Assembly (NCBI GenBank): GCA_035327305.1
Contig: DAOLDL010000042.1
Coordinates: forward strand, 1 to 24,336
Length of the DNA stretch: 24,336 nucleotides
Origin: CALMUP01 sp035327305
GTDB taxonomy: Bacteria > Verrucomicrobiota > Kiritimatiellia > CAIVKH01
Direction of reading: 5' to 3'
Made by a program: the position numbers and the translations under genes
The notes under the pieces: model-generated
The model's database searches: none
Told to the model about the DNA's origin: nothing
The model's input: only the letters and a program-made list of their open reading frames with translations
Part shown: positions 1-8,300 of the stretch, in pieces
Layout: each line of letters opens with the position of its first letter
How positions within the stretch are numbered: position 1 is the stretch's first letter

Positions 1-664
1 CGCCCTTTGACTTCTGAAGCTCCGCCTCGGTGGGGACGAGTTTGCCTTCGCATGCTGCTTTGAGGACGGCGGCGCGATAGCGTTTGAGGTTGGCCTGCAC
101 GCGACGCAATGCGGCGATTCCGGCATCGAGTCGGGTGAAGTGTTTTTCGATTTCGGCGACGATGCGGCGCTGATCAGTGGGCGAAGGGTAGCGAAAGGGT
201 ATTTCTACAATATGTTTCGCACGCAGATTGTTGATGTTGACTCCAGCTGATAGCTCAGAAACACGATTTCGATATTCCGATGTTTGAAAAAACCATGCAA
301 GAAAGCGCGAATCAATGCCCGGCTTTGGACGAAGACCAAAACAAAAAGCACCGAACGAACCCTTCCAGTCGGTCTTGAGCTGTGCGGCTTTGCCCACAAT
401 CTTCCGACTTCCGCTAGATGCCGCAATTACTATATCCCCAGAGCAAAGAAGTTGCTCGTCGGAAACATATTGTTTAGGAACATAAACAAGGTCATCAAAT
501 AAAATTCCTGCTTGGATGTTTGTCGCGCGGAGAATTGGCAAAGTGCCACTTCCCGGCTCGCTCGACGCGTGTTCCTTTTTATAGGAAACTCCGCGAATTA
601 CAGTCACCATTTCGCCCAGAGTGGATTGATTCCATTGTTTGACAGAATGTCGTGTTGTACTCAT
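1..664 (-). CDS. hsdS: Type I restriction enzyme specificity subunit HsdS (partial, N-terminal half)
   Basis: Seen: reading the minus strand from the ATG at 664-662 gives 221 codons without a stop, running off the left window edge, so the C-terminal half is missing. The protein opens with MSTTRHSVKQWNQSTLGEM and has the HsdS layout of a first target-recognition domain (residues about 15-155, with GDIVIAASSGSRKIVGKA and NINNLRAKHIVEIPF) followed by the conserved helical spacer (PSPTDQRRIVAEIEKHFTRLDAGI, then LKRYRAAVLKAACEGKLVP). Known: HsdS sets the DNA sequence recognised by the HsdM methylase and HsdR nuclease. The full family length is usually 400-450 residues, so roughly half is present. 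It lies downstream of fic and hsdR on the same strand, with no strong Shine-Dalgarno sequence before the ATG. The recognition domain is clearly more AT-rich than the conserved spacer, as expected where such domains are exchanged. Confidence 0.9.
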   Translation of the reverse strand, partial: MSTTRHSVKQWNQSTLGEMVTVIRGVSYKKEHASSEPGSGTLPILRATNIQAGILFDDLVYVPKQYVSDEQLLCSGDIVIAASSGSRKIVGKAAQLKTDWKGSFGAFCFGLRPKPGIDSRFLAWFFQTSEYRNRVSELSAGVNINNLRAKHIVEIPFRYPSPTDQRRIVAEIEKHFTRLDAGIAALRRVQANLKRYRAAVLKAACEGKLVPTEAELQKSKG

Positions 665-706
665 ACCGCCCACACCCCGCTCCGCCCAAACCCACCCGGC
701 AAAAAG

Positions 707-721
707 TTCCAATCATTGGAA
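707..721 (-). repeat. Palindrome copy 1 (TTCCAATCATTGGAA) upstream of hsdS
   Basis: A 15-bp palindrome with 7-bp arms about one central base, TTCCAATCATTGGAA. Read on the minus strand it is followed by C and five T residues. The same core recurs at 734-758, with centres (714 and 746) 32 bp apart, close to three helical turns. It may be a weak intrinsic terminator after fic, a protein-binding site ahead of hsdS, or one unit of a dispersed repeat family. The sequence alone does not decide between these. Confidence 0.6.
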
Positions 722-733
722 AAGGATGATGAA

Positions 734-758
734 AAAAGTTCCAATGATTGGAACTTTT
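734..758 (-). terminator. Palindrome copy 2, terminator-like hairpin after fic
   Basis: Perfect inverted repeat with 12-bp arms around the base at 746, core TTCCAATGATTGGAA. On the minus strand the stem ends in AAC followed by six T residues, 12 nt beyond the fic stop codon, as expected for an intrinsic terminator of fic. The stem is only moderately GC-containing (GTTCC/GGAAC), so termination could be partial and let some transcription continue into hsdS. An operator role is the main alternative, because the same core is repeated 32 bp away. Confidence 0.5.
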
Positions 759-770
759 GAAAGGGCCTGC

Positions 771-1976
771 TCATCGTTCCCCCTCGACCGGCATGTCAAT
801 AAACAGGCTTGGAAAGTAAAACGGTAGCACTTTGCCAGGTAATGCGATCCGCAGCTTTCCCTTTTCCGAAGGGCTGTCGAAGTAACCTTCTTTTAGTCCC
901 GCCTTAATGATTTGAACGCACGTGGTGGCGCCCTTTCCGGTTAACTCGCCCACTCGTTCGCGAGGGAATTCGCCATCAACAACGAGAGCGTTAACGACTT
1001 TCCTGATTTCATCGGCATAACCAATATGTATTTTTTCAAAAGTAAAATAGCGATCAATGCGTGTGCGTAGATCCTGAAGGTTCAGCAGACTATCCATAAA
1101 CTGTACCTGATCAAGCATGGTTTCCATAAAAAACATGCAGAAGGATGACAGGCCGCGATCAGACAGGTTACCTCGACCGTCATAATCGTTTTCTCGCGCA
1201 CCGTCGGCTATCTGCAGGTAACGATAGTAATCGCTCTTCCGGCGAGCCAAACCCCGCGATAACGTCCAAAGCCCATCACCATCCAGCCGCGATATTTTCA
1301 ACATGGCCCGTGAGTGCAAGCGGGCTACACGGCCATTCCCATCGCCAAACGGGTGAATCCAAGCTAATCGATGATGAGCTGCGGCAATGGCAACAAGCTG
1401 ATTACTCGCCCATATCTTATTGCCTCCATAAAACTCATGAAACCGACCCATAAATTTAGGCAAATCGTCATGATGCGGAGGGGTGTGATAACCAACATCG
1501 ACCATGAAGTTTCGCAGTTGGCCCGGATGGATTCGATACTCTTTGCCCGACTTAGTATAGGCGACGTGCATTGACTCGGGAAGCCGCTGATAAAACTCCT
1601 TGTGAATCCAGCAAATAAATTCAGATCCACAGACATCGACATCGCCTTCATCTATTCGCTTCATCATGGCTGACTCGACCTCTATATGGGCTTGAGCCAA
1701 CAATTGATTCGCCACCTCTTCTTTGGTCGCCGTTTCCTGACGGAGTACATCAGCTATGTCCTTTGGGAGTGTTTTGTGTCCCTCGATAAGATTCGAGTAA
1801 TAGCAATTCATCTCCTGAACTAGCGCCGAGATCGCCTCGCGAACAATCGGTGAAGAAACTGCACCGGTGAGCTTACCGATTGAGAAAGTCAGTTTTTGCG
1901 ACAATTCGGACAACTCTTTGCGTCCGGCATCAGGAAGCATCGGCTCCATAGAGTTAACATCTCGATAAATTTCCAT
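771..1976 (-). CDS. Fic family AMP-transferase, class II (N-terminal inhibitory helix), with C-terminal winged helix
   Basis: The 401-residue product carries the Fic active-site motif HPFGDGNGR at residues 208-216: H208 is the catalytic base, and D212 and the GNGR loop bind metal and ATP phosphates. Upstream, S61-NLI-E65-G66 matches the (S/T)xxxE(G/N) inhibitory motif, whose Glu blocks productive ATP binding. Its N-terminal position makes this a class II Fic enzyme. Known: Fic enzymes mostly transfer AMP from ATP to hydroxyl side chains of target proteins. After the Fic core (about 110-290) comes a winged-helix-like C terminus (RVGELTGKGATTCVQIIKAG). The ATG at 1976 has AGGA 7 nt upstream. 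It sits between hsdR and hsdS of a type I restriction system. Its target is unknown; a role in regulating or guarding the restriction system is only an inference from position. Confidence 0.9.
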   Translation of the reverse strand: MEIYRDVNSMEPMLPDAGRKELSELSQKLTFSIGKLTGAVSSPIVREAISALVQEMNCYYSNLIEGHKTLPKDIADVLRQETATKEEVANQLLAQAHIEVESAMMKRIDEGDVDVCGSEFICWIHKEFYQRLPESMHVAYTKSGKEYRIHPGQLRNFMVDVGYHTPPHHDDLPKFMGRFHEFYGGNKIWASNQLVAIAAAHHRLAWIHPFGDGNGRVARLHSRAMLKISRLDGDGLWTLSRGLARRKSDYYRYLQIADGARENDYDGRGNLSDRGLSSFCMFFMETMLDQVQFMDSLLNLQDLRTRIDRYFTFEKIHIGYADEIRKVVNALVVDGEFPRERVGELTGKGATTCVQIIKAGLKEGYFDSPSEKGKLRIALPGKVLPFYFPSLFIDMPVEGER

Positions 1977-2014
1977 AAACGAAATCCTACATGAATATCA
2001 CAACGAAAATCACT

Positions 2015-2028
2015 ACAATACGCATTGT
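2015..2028. promoter_or_regulatory. Small inverted repeat in the fic promoter region
   Basis: ACAAT-ACGC-ATTGT lies 39 bp upstream of the fic start codon in an AT-rich leader that also contains TATATAA a few bases further upstream (2033-2039). It could be an operator for autoregulation by the Fic C-terminal winged helix or another repressor. The arms are only 5 bp, so chance is a real possibility. Confidence 0.25.
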
Positions 2029-2134
2029 CCTTTATATAAACACGTTATGTTGCTTGGCGCTACGTTTTGGCAAATAAAATGAAAATGATTATGAAAATCC
2101 ATGGCAATCACAATCGAATCATCAATAAATATCA

Positions 2135-2185
2135 TTGATACCATATACTTACATCAGCAACGCTGATGTAAGTATATGGTATCAA
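2135..2185 (-). terminator. Long perfect hairpin between hsdR and fic
   Basis: The arms at 2135-2158 and 2162-2185 are perfectly complementary over 24 bp with a 3-nt AAC loop. The hairpin begins 18 nt past the hsdR stop codon (2206-2204), where an intrinsic terminator would sit. On the minus strand the bases after the stem are TGATATTTATTG, which is T-rich but not a clean T-tract. It may terminate hsdR transcription, stabilise the hsdR mRNA end, or be the remnant of a small inverted-repeat element. Such length and perfection are unusual for an ordinary terminator. Confidence 0.55.
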
Positions 2186-2203
2186 AACGCCTCGTCAAGC
2201 ATC

Positions 2204-5053
2204 TTATTCAACCAAAACAATATTCAACTCGTCTATGATAACAGAAAGATGCGGACCGAACAACTGATGCGCCTTGCCGAGTCCGCCGCGTTGGCTGAAC
2301 GGGGCGTATTCGAAATCGTCGGGTTCGATGCTCAGGCTAGTGGCGATGTGGTCGCGGATGAGGTGGAGCCAGGCGACTTGGTCAGGGGTGAAGTTTGCGC
2401 CTGCCTTGGCCTTGTCCATCAGCCATTCGTTGAAGCGTTCCTGCACGGACTCGGCAAACGGCTTGAGGACGGGTTGCTGTTCGAGGGCGAAGCGAACGAG
2501 GGCGACCAGATCGGCGAAGCGTCCGGCTTGCGAGCGGCCTTTGACCTTGTCCGGATTGGCGGCGGCGAAGGCGTTCCACAAGTTGTCCTCCGTCCACCCG
2601 GCGTGCTGTTCGCGCAGTTTCTTCTCGAGTTCCTTGAGCATGGTCTCGGTGAGCCGTTGCTTGTACGGACGGGAGTAGAGTAACTGCAACGCGGTGATCT
2701 CGGCCTTGTGTTGTTCGATGTACTCGCGGAATGAAGTCGCCAACTGCGTACCCGCTTCGAGTGTCTTTTGTCCCGCTCCAGAAAACAACAGTTCGTCGCG
2801 CGATATCACGTCGATGGTCTGTTCGACTGCTTTGGCGATTCGTTTGAGGAGGTTGCGGAGATCGGGATTGGTGGCCAGGGGCGCGAGCGCGGTTTTGATC
2901 AGCGTTTCCGTGGCGGCTTTGAGTTCCTTTGGCGTTGGGGGAACATACGTTGCGGACGGCGAGGGACCGCCGTCCCTGCCTTTTGCGTTTTCAGCGATGG
3001 TGTCCGGGTCCACGGCGGCCAATAAGCCTTTGGCGATTTCGGAAAGTGTCTTGCCTTGGGCCGTTTTGACGACTTCCGCTTCCAACTCCTTGTCAAACCG
3101 CCGTTCGAGCCGGATGAGGCGGCCGGCCAGCGACTCCACGGCGGCGACTTCGGTTGTGCCGAGCGCGGCGGCGTCCAACAGTTTTTCAAGCGTAACGGTC
3201 GGTTTCTTTTCGAGCGGACGCGATTCGGTCTGGATGCGTTCGGTCACGCCCACCGCGTCCACGACAAGGAAGCGGGTTTTGCGCTTGATGCCGGGATTGA
3301 CCTGCTCCATTTCGGTTTCCGACACCACGCGTACGCCGCGTCCCTTCATCTGCTCAAAGAAGTTCTTCGATGCCACGCTGCGCATGAAGAAGACGATTTC
3401 CAGCGGTTTGATGTCGGTTCCGGTGGCGATCATGTCCACCGTGACCGCGATGCGAGGGTTGTAGCTGTTGCGGAACGCGCTGAGAATTTGTTCCGGAGTC
3501 AGGCTGGAAGTGCGTTGCCAGGTGAAGACCTCCACCTCTTTGCCGCCCACCAGCTTCTTGCCCACCGGTACACGAGTGAAGCCGGTGCGGTAGGTGATCT
3601 TCTGGCAGAAGTCGTTGCCCTTGCCGAACACATCGCGGCAGATAGTCACAATGTCGTCGGCGTGGCTGTCGTCCTTGGCGAAAATGAGGGTCTTGGGCAG
3701 GTCGGCGCGGCCCGGAAACATTTCGGGGATGGCCCGGTCGCGAAAGGCTTCCAGGACGGTGCGAATCTGATCGGGAGAAACATAATCACGGTCGAGATCG
3801 CCCGCCGTGTAGCTGACGTCTTCGTCGAGTTGTTCCCAACGGACTTTGCGGGTTTGACGGTCGCGTTTGTCCACGTAGTACCCGGCTTCGATTTTTGATC
3901 CCGCCTCGGTGATGGCCGTGCGGATGCGGTAGATGTCAGAACCGACATTGACCCCGTCGGCTACGGCCTTCTCATGGTTGTATTCCATGACGAGATTTTG
4001 CTGAAAGAAGCCGAAGGTCTGTTTCGACGGGGTAGCAGTAAGGCCGATTAATGAGGCATCGTAGTATTCGAGCACCTGCCGCCAGAGGTTGTAAATCGAC
4101 CGGTGGCACTCGTCGGTAACGATGAAGTCAAATGATTCGATCGGGAACGCGGGGTTGTAGGATACCGGAACAGGCTCCTTGAACAAGGAGGCGGGGGTAT
4201 CAATCGGCAGATCGTCGAGGTCGGGCGCGGGTTCCGCCTCCCCCTTCAGCATCGAGTAGATGCGCTGGATGGTTCCGATGACCACCCGCGCCGAGGTGTC
4301 GAGGTTGTTACTGCTAAGGCGCTGGACGATGTATTCCTCGGTAAACTTGTAGTTGTTGGCCGGGGAGACGAATTGCTGGAATTCCTTGAGGGTCTGGTCG
4401 CCCAGGTTGCCGCGATCCACCAGGAACAACACGCGTTTAGCCCCGGCATATTTGACCAGGCGGTAGATGAAATTCACGGCGGTGTAGGTCTTGCCTGAAC
4501 CCGTGGCCATTTGGATCAGTGCTCGCGGCTTGCCGAGGACAAAGGAACGTTCCAGATTCTGAATGGCTTCAAATTGCGCGGGCCAGAGGGTTCCGGGCGT
4601 GAGCGGAGGGAATTCGGTGAGGCAGCGGGCGAGTTGTTTGTCCTTTTCGGCCCACTCGGCCAGCGTTTCCGGGCGGTGAAAGGCGAACACACGACGACTG
4701 CATGGTTCCGGGTCGAGGTGGTTGGTAAAACGGGTTTCTTCGCCGGTAGCCTCGTAACTGAAAGGCAATGGATCATGCCAGACGGGCAGTCCCTGCGGCT
4801 TGCCGTGCGTGTATTTGGCCGATTGCTGTTCAGCGCCGATCAAGGAAAACCCCGCTGGTTTGGCCTCCACTGTGCCGATAGCCTTGGCATCCACAAAAAG
4901 CGTATAGTCCGGCTCACCATTCTTAAACGACAACTCGGTGATCGCCACACCCCGACTTACTGAAAGGTTGATCTGGTTTTTCGTTTGAACCATCCAGCCG
5001 CATGCCGCAAGTTGGGCATCAATGACCTGCCTTGCTTGTTCTTCGGGTGTCAT
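2204..5053 (-). CDS. hsdR: Type I restriction enzyme endonuclease/translocase subunit HsdR (EcoEI-like)
   Basis: The 949-residue protein has the full HsdR architecture. The N-terminal nuclease has D49 in GEPDY and E63-A-K65, a PD-(D/E)xK active site. The superfamily 2 motor has Walker A TGSGKT (184-189), DECH (314-317), TATP (339-342) and a late helicase motif QMKGRGVRV. The C-terminal region resembles the EcoEI R C-terminal domain (about 740-949). Known: HsdR translocates DNA using ATP and cuts unmethylated DNA as part of the HsdR2-M2-S complex. The first codons (MTPEEQARQVIDAQLAACGW) fit the family start, although no Shine-Dalgarno sequence precedes the ATG. It is the first gene of a minus-strand series hsdR, fic, hsdS; hsdM is not seen and would have to lie left of the window or elsewhere. 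The gene appears intact. Confidence 0.95.
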   Translation of the reverse strand: MTPEEQARQVIDAQLAACGWMVQTKNQINLSVSRGVAITELSFKNGEPDYTLFVDAKAIGTVEAKPAGFSLIGAEQQSAKYTHGKPQGLPVWHDPLPFSYEATGEETRFTNHLDPEPCSRRVFAFHRPETLAEWAEKDKQLARCLTEFPPLTPGTLWPAQFEAIQNLERSFVLGKPRALIQMATGSGKTYTAVNFIYRLVKYAGAKRVLFLVDRGNLGDQTLKEFQQFVSPANNYKFTEEYIVQRLSSNNLDTSARVVIGTIQRIYSMLKGEAEPAPDLDDLPIDTPASLFKEPVPVSYNPAFPIESFDFIVTDECHRSIYNLWRQVLEYYDASLIGLTATPSKQTFGFFQQNLVMEYNHEKAVADGVNVGSDIYRIRTAITEAGSKIEAGYYVDKRDRQTRKVRWEQLDEDVSYTAGDLDRDYVSPDQIRTVLEAFRDRAIPEMFPGRADLPKTLIFAKDDSHADDIVTICRDVFGKGNDFCQKITYRTGFTRVPVGKKLVGGKEVEVFTWQRTSSLTPEQILSAFRNSYNPRIAVTVDMIATGTDIKPLEIVFFMRSVASKNFFEQMKGRGVRVVSETEMEQVNPGIKRKTRFLVVDAVGVTERIQTESRPLEKKPTVTLEKLLDAAALGTTEVAAVESLAGRLIRLERRFDKELEAEVVKTAQGKTLSEIAKGLLAAVDPDTIAENAKGRDGGPSPSATYVPPTPKELKAATETLIKTALAPLATNPDLRNLLKRIAKAVEQTIDVISRDELLFSGAGQKTLEAGTQLATSFREYIEQHKAEITALQLLYSRPYKQRLTETMLKELEKKLREQHAGWTEDNLWNAFAAANPDKVKGRSQAGRFADLVALVRFALEQQPVLKPFAESVQERFNEWLMDKAKAGANFTPDQVAWLHLIRDHIATSLSIEPDDFEYAPFSQRGGLGKAHQLFGPHLSVIIDELNIVLVE

Positions 5054-5071
5054 ACGTCGTGCTTTTTAGCT

Positions 5072-5110
5072 CAATCCCTATGAAATGGCTATTCCATTTG
5101 ATAGGGATTG
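5072..5110. repeat. Near-perfect inverted repeat upstream of hsdR
   Basis: The 17-nt arms at 5072-5088 and 5094-5110 pair with a single mismatch and a 5-nt loop (CTATT); the outer part reads CAATCCCTAT / ATAGGGATTG. It starts 19 bp upstream of the hsdR start codon, so it falls in the hsdR leader or promoter. It could sequester the hsdR translation start region, serve as a repressor operator, or mark the edge of the acquired restriction island. It is unrelated in sequence to the hairpin at the other end of hsdR. Confidence 0.5.
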
Positions 5111-5234
5111 GCTCGGGGGCGGATTACACCACCTCTGCGGGATCACTTTCTCGAATGCTCACCAGACACTTAGATACGACATGTGAAGGGTATATCGTTT
5201 TACCGGGCAATTTATCTGATTGTGCCCAAAATTT

Positions 5235-5264
5235 TTGGACAGGCTCCGCTTTCGTGGTTATTTT
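5235..5264 (+). promoter_or_regulatory. Possible promoter of the GH13 gene
   Basis: The gap 5054-5343 (290 bp) separates divergent hsdR and the GH13 gene. Besides the inverted repeat at 5072-5110 it holds TTGGAC (5235-5240), an 18-bp spacer and TATTTT (5259-5264), a plausible sigma70-type pair about 80 bp before the GH13 start. A small palindrome CCAAAATTTTTGG overlaps the -35 element (5226-5238) and could be an operator. Nothing else is recognised in this gap. Confidence 0.35.
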
Positions 5265-5343
5265 ATCGCATCGACGCGTTTAGTTTACACCAGTCACTTC
5301 GGGTGAATGATCAGAGGCTTTTACGTTTCTTGGGGACTCATAT

Positions 5344-8300
5344 ATGAACAGTAAATCGAAACTCCTTTCAACTCGTCCTCGTTCCACCTGGTTGCACGGT
5401 GTGGTTGCCGCCATGGCGTTGTGGGGATTCTCAAGCAAGGCTGATTGGGGTATCTGGGACGCCGGTGTATTTCTGAACATCAATAGCACGAATCTGGTGT
5501 ATACCAACGCCGTTGCGTTCAACGGCGCATTTCTGGGAAATTTTCTTACGGTCAGCAACCACACGCTGGTTCTCAAGGGCGGTGAAATCAAGACATTCAA
5601 AAACAGCGGTAGCGATGTAACGGGCGGGAACATGTACTATCGCATCTATCCGATTGATACTGCGCCGGGCGCCTTTACCTCCCGCAACCTGCCGTTCTTT
5701 GCCAATCTGGGGGGCGGCGATCAGGTTTGGCAGGTGATCACCAACAATATCAATGTGCTGGCGGGATTAACCAAACCCGGAACGTATCGAATTCAAGTTT
5801 ACTTCAGTGCCGACGGAACCGTACCAAACGAAACCAGGTTTTTCAGCAACATGGGGGCGAACTACACCGCTACATTCAATTGGAACATTCCGGTACTGAC
5901 GGTTAACGGGATCAACGCCAACTACACCACGACCAAGTTTTTTGCAGATGAAGTTGCCGGCGATTCCTTCCCGGTTGAAATTGTTTTCTGGCCCAACGCC
6001 GCGACAAACATCACCAACGTGGAAATATTCAGCAATTTGAACCGTCGCGATCTTGCCACCCTGGTGTGGACCAATGCCGATGGCATCGTAACCGAGGAGG
6101 GAATTTTTCCCCGCCCCGGAAACACCATAAGCGCCGCCGACCAGAATTATTATTTCCGCGCGTATCCAATGAACACCAACGTGCTCAACCAACGTTACTC
6201 ACTTACCCTGCCGGCGGAAAAAACCGGAGCGTATCGTTTATCCGCCCGTTACAAGATGCAAGGCAATACAAACTGGTTCTGGTACACCGACACCGCCATG
6301 GGCCGGCGTGATCATGCCATCGTCGTCAGCCCGATTACGTCGCGCGACATTGTGATGTACGAGGTCAATACCCTGAACATCAAGGCAACCGGCACGTTGG
6401 AAAGTCAACGCAGTACCTTTGTTGATTTGTGGGATGGCCCCGGATCGGATCCGACCAAACCGGCCTGGAACCTGGATTATGTGAGAAACCTCGGCGTGAA
6501 CTGGCTGTGGTTTCAGCCCGTACATCCGTACGGAGTGGATGGGCGCCACCTTAGCGCCGCGGATATCAATGACCGCGCCCCCGGCTCCGGCGCGACAACG
6601 TGGTTGTGGAATGGGGGATCGCCGTCGGAGGATGTCAATTATGCCTTCCAGCTTGGAAGTCCATACGCAGTCAAAAACTTTTGGGAAATCGAGCCGCGCA
6701 TGAGCAAAGCCAACACGCGTCCCGCGGCAATGACGGAGTTTACCAATTTCGTCGAGGCCGCGGATCAGGCGGGTGTGTCGATCATGCTTGATGCCGCTTT
6801 TAACCACACTTCCTGGGACACGGAATTGGGTGAACTTGGCGTTCAGCTTTTCGCGACCAATTCGACGCCGACCACGGAAATACGCAATGTCGAGGCGCGA
6901 TTCTTTTCACGTGATGGAAATTATGCCTTGCGCGCCACCAGCGCGGGGGATATTGCGCCGGCGCCGGATCGTTTTGACTTTGGAAAATGGCTCGACGTAA
7001 AGGATGTGTTTTTCGGGCGCTACGCCGCGCTGGTTCCGACTGCCGGTGAGTCCGGCCGTTACCTGAACGAGGAGGACTGGTTTGATTACACCAAGGACGG
7101 CCCCGGCTACTTTGACCAGATTACCCAGAATGTATGGAAATACTTTGGCGCCTACGTGCCATACTGGCTGGAAAAGACCGGTTACCCCGCCGGCACGAAT
7201 CCAACGAATATTCATCTTGGTATTGACGGATTGCGTTGCGATTTCGGGCAGGGACTGCCCCCGCAGGCGTGGGAATACATCATCAACCGCGCACGCTCAA
7301 TCAAGTGGAACTTTGTGTTCATGGCCGAAACCCTGGACGGTGGCGCGCCTCCGTATCGCTCCAACCGGCACTTCGATATCCTCAATGAAAACATTCTGTT
7401 CGCCATGAAGGGCGCCGGACAGACCACGGATTACCGGAGCATCTTTGAGGACCGCCGCAATGCATTTGGTCAGGGACTGGTCCTGCTCAATACCGTGTCG
7501 CATGACGAAGACAATTATGACGACCCCTGGCAGGCGTTCATCCGTTATGCGTTGTGCAGTAGCATCGACGGCGCGCCGATGATATTTCCCGGTCAGGAGC
7601 TGGGAATCTCCACGTTCTTCGGCTATGACCTAATGGAGAAGAATTTTGGCAAATACATTCCGCACTTCAAGACGTGGAATTCGATGATGCCGTTGTGGAG
7701 TGACACCGATTTTGGCAACGACCAGCTTTATCCCGCATACGCGGCGGTTGGGCGCGCCCGGAACAACAGCCCGGCCTTGCGCAGTTCGTTGCGGTGGTTC
7801 ATTAATCAAACGGGAAGCGGTGATCCCCAGCAGTCCATCTTCTCGGTGGCCAAGTATGAAACGCCCAATGCGTCGCCCGCTGTTCAGGACGTTGTCTTCG
7901 CTTTTGTAAACTTAAACAGAAATAGTGGTCAGCAGGGCAATTTCAATGTCAACATCGAGCAGAACGGCTCGAATCTTTTCGGGATTAAGAACGGGCGAAC
8001 CTACAATGTTCGCAATATAGCCGCTTACAACGGGCAAATTCCCGACCGCGATTTGATCTGGTTATGGAATCCAAGCCGAACCGGCGCGGATATTCTCGGT
8101 AGCGGAATTTACGTTACCAACAACCCGGTTCCGAGTACGGCGGGCGCCTGGACCACGCATCCTTACGAGGCGCAATTTCTCAAGTTGTACGATGTAACCG
8201 CGCCGCCCGCCCCTACATCCACACCGGTACATGTGCCGGGAACAACCTTTGTGCTTGGCACAAATGCGACATTCTCATGGGGTGCGGTGGTGGATCCCGA

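Noticed and set aside
2080..2094. TGAAAATGATTATGA, 13 of 15 matches to the Fur-type TGATAATnATTATCA pattern
   Set aside because: It lies in a very AT-rich leader, is a single site, and nothing nearby is iron-related; chance is likely.
1..5110. Whether the restriction/Fic block is a prophage or transposon
   Set aside because: No integrase, transposase, tRNA-linked attachment site or target duplication is seen; the palindromes at its gaps do not match each other as element ends.
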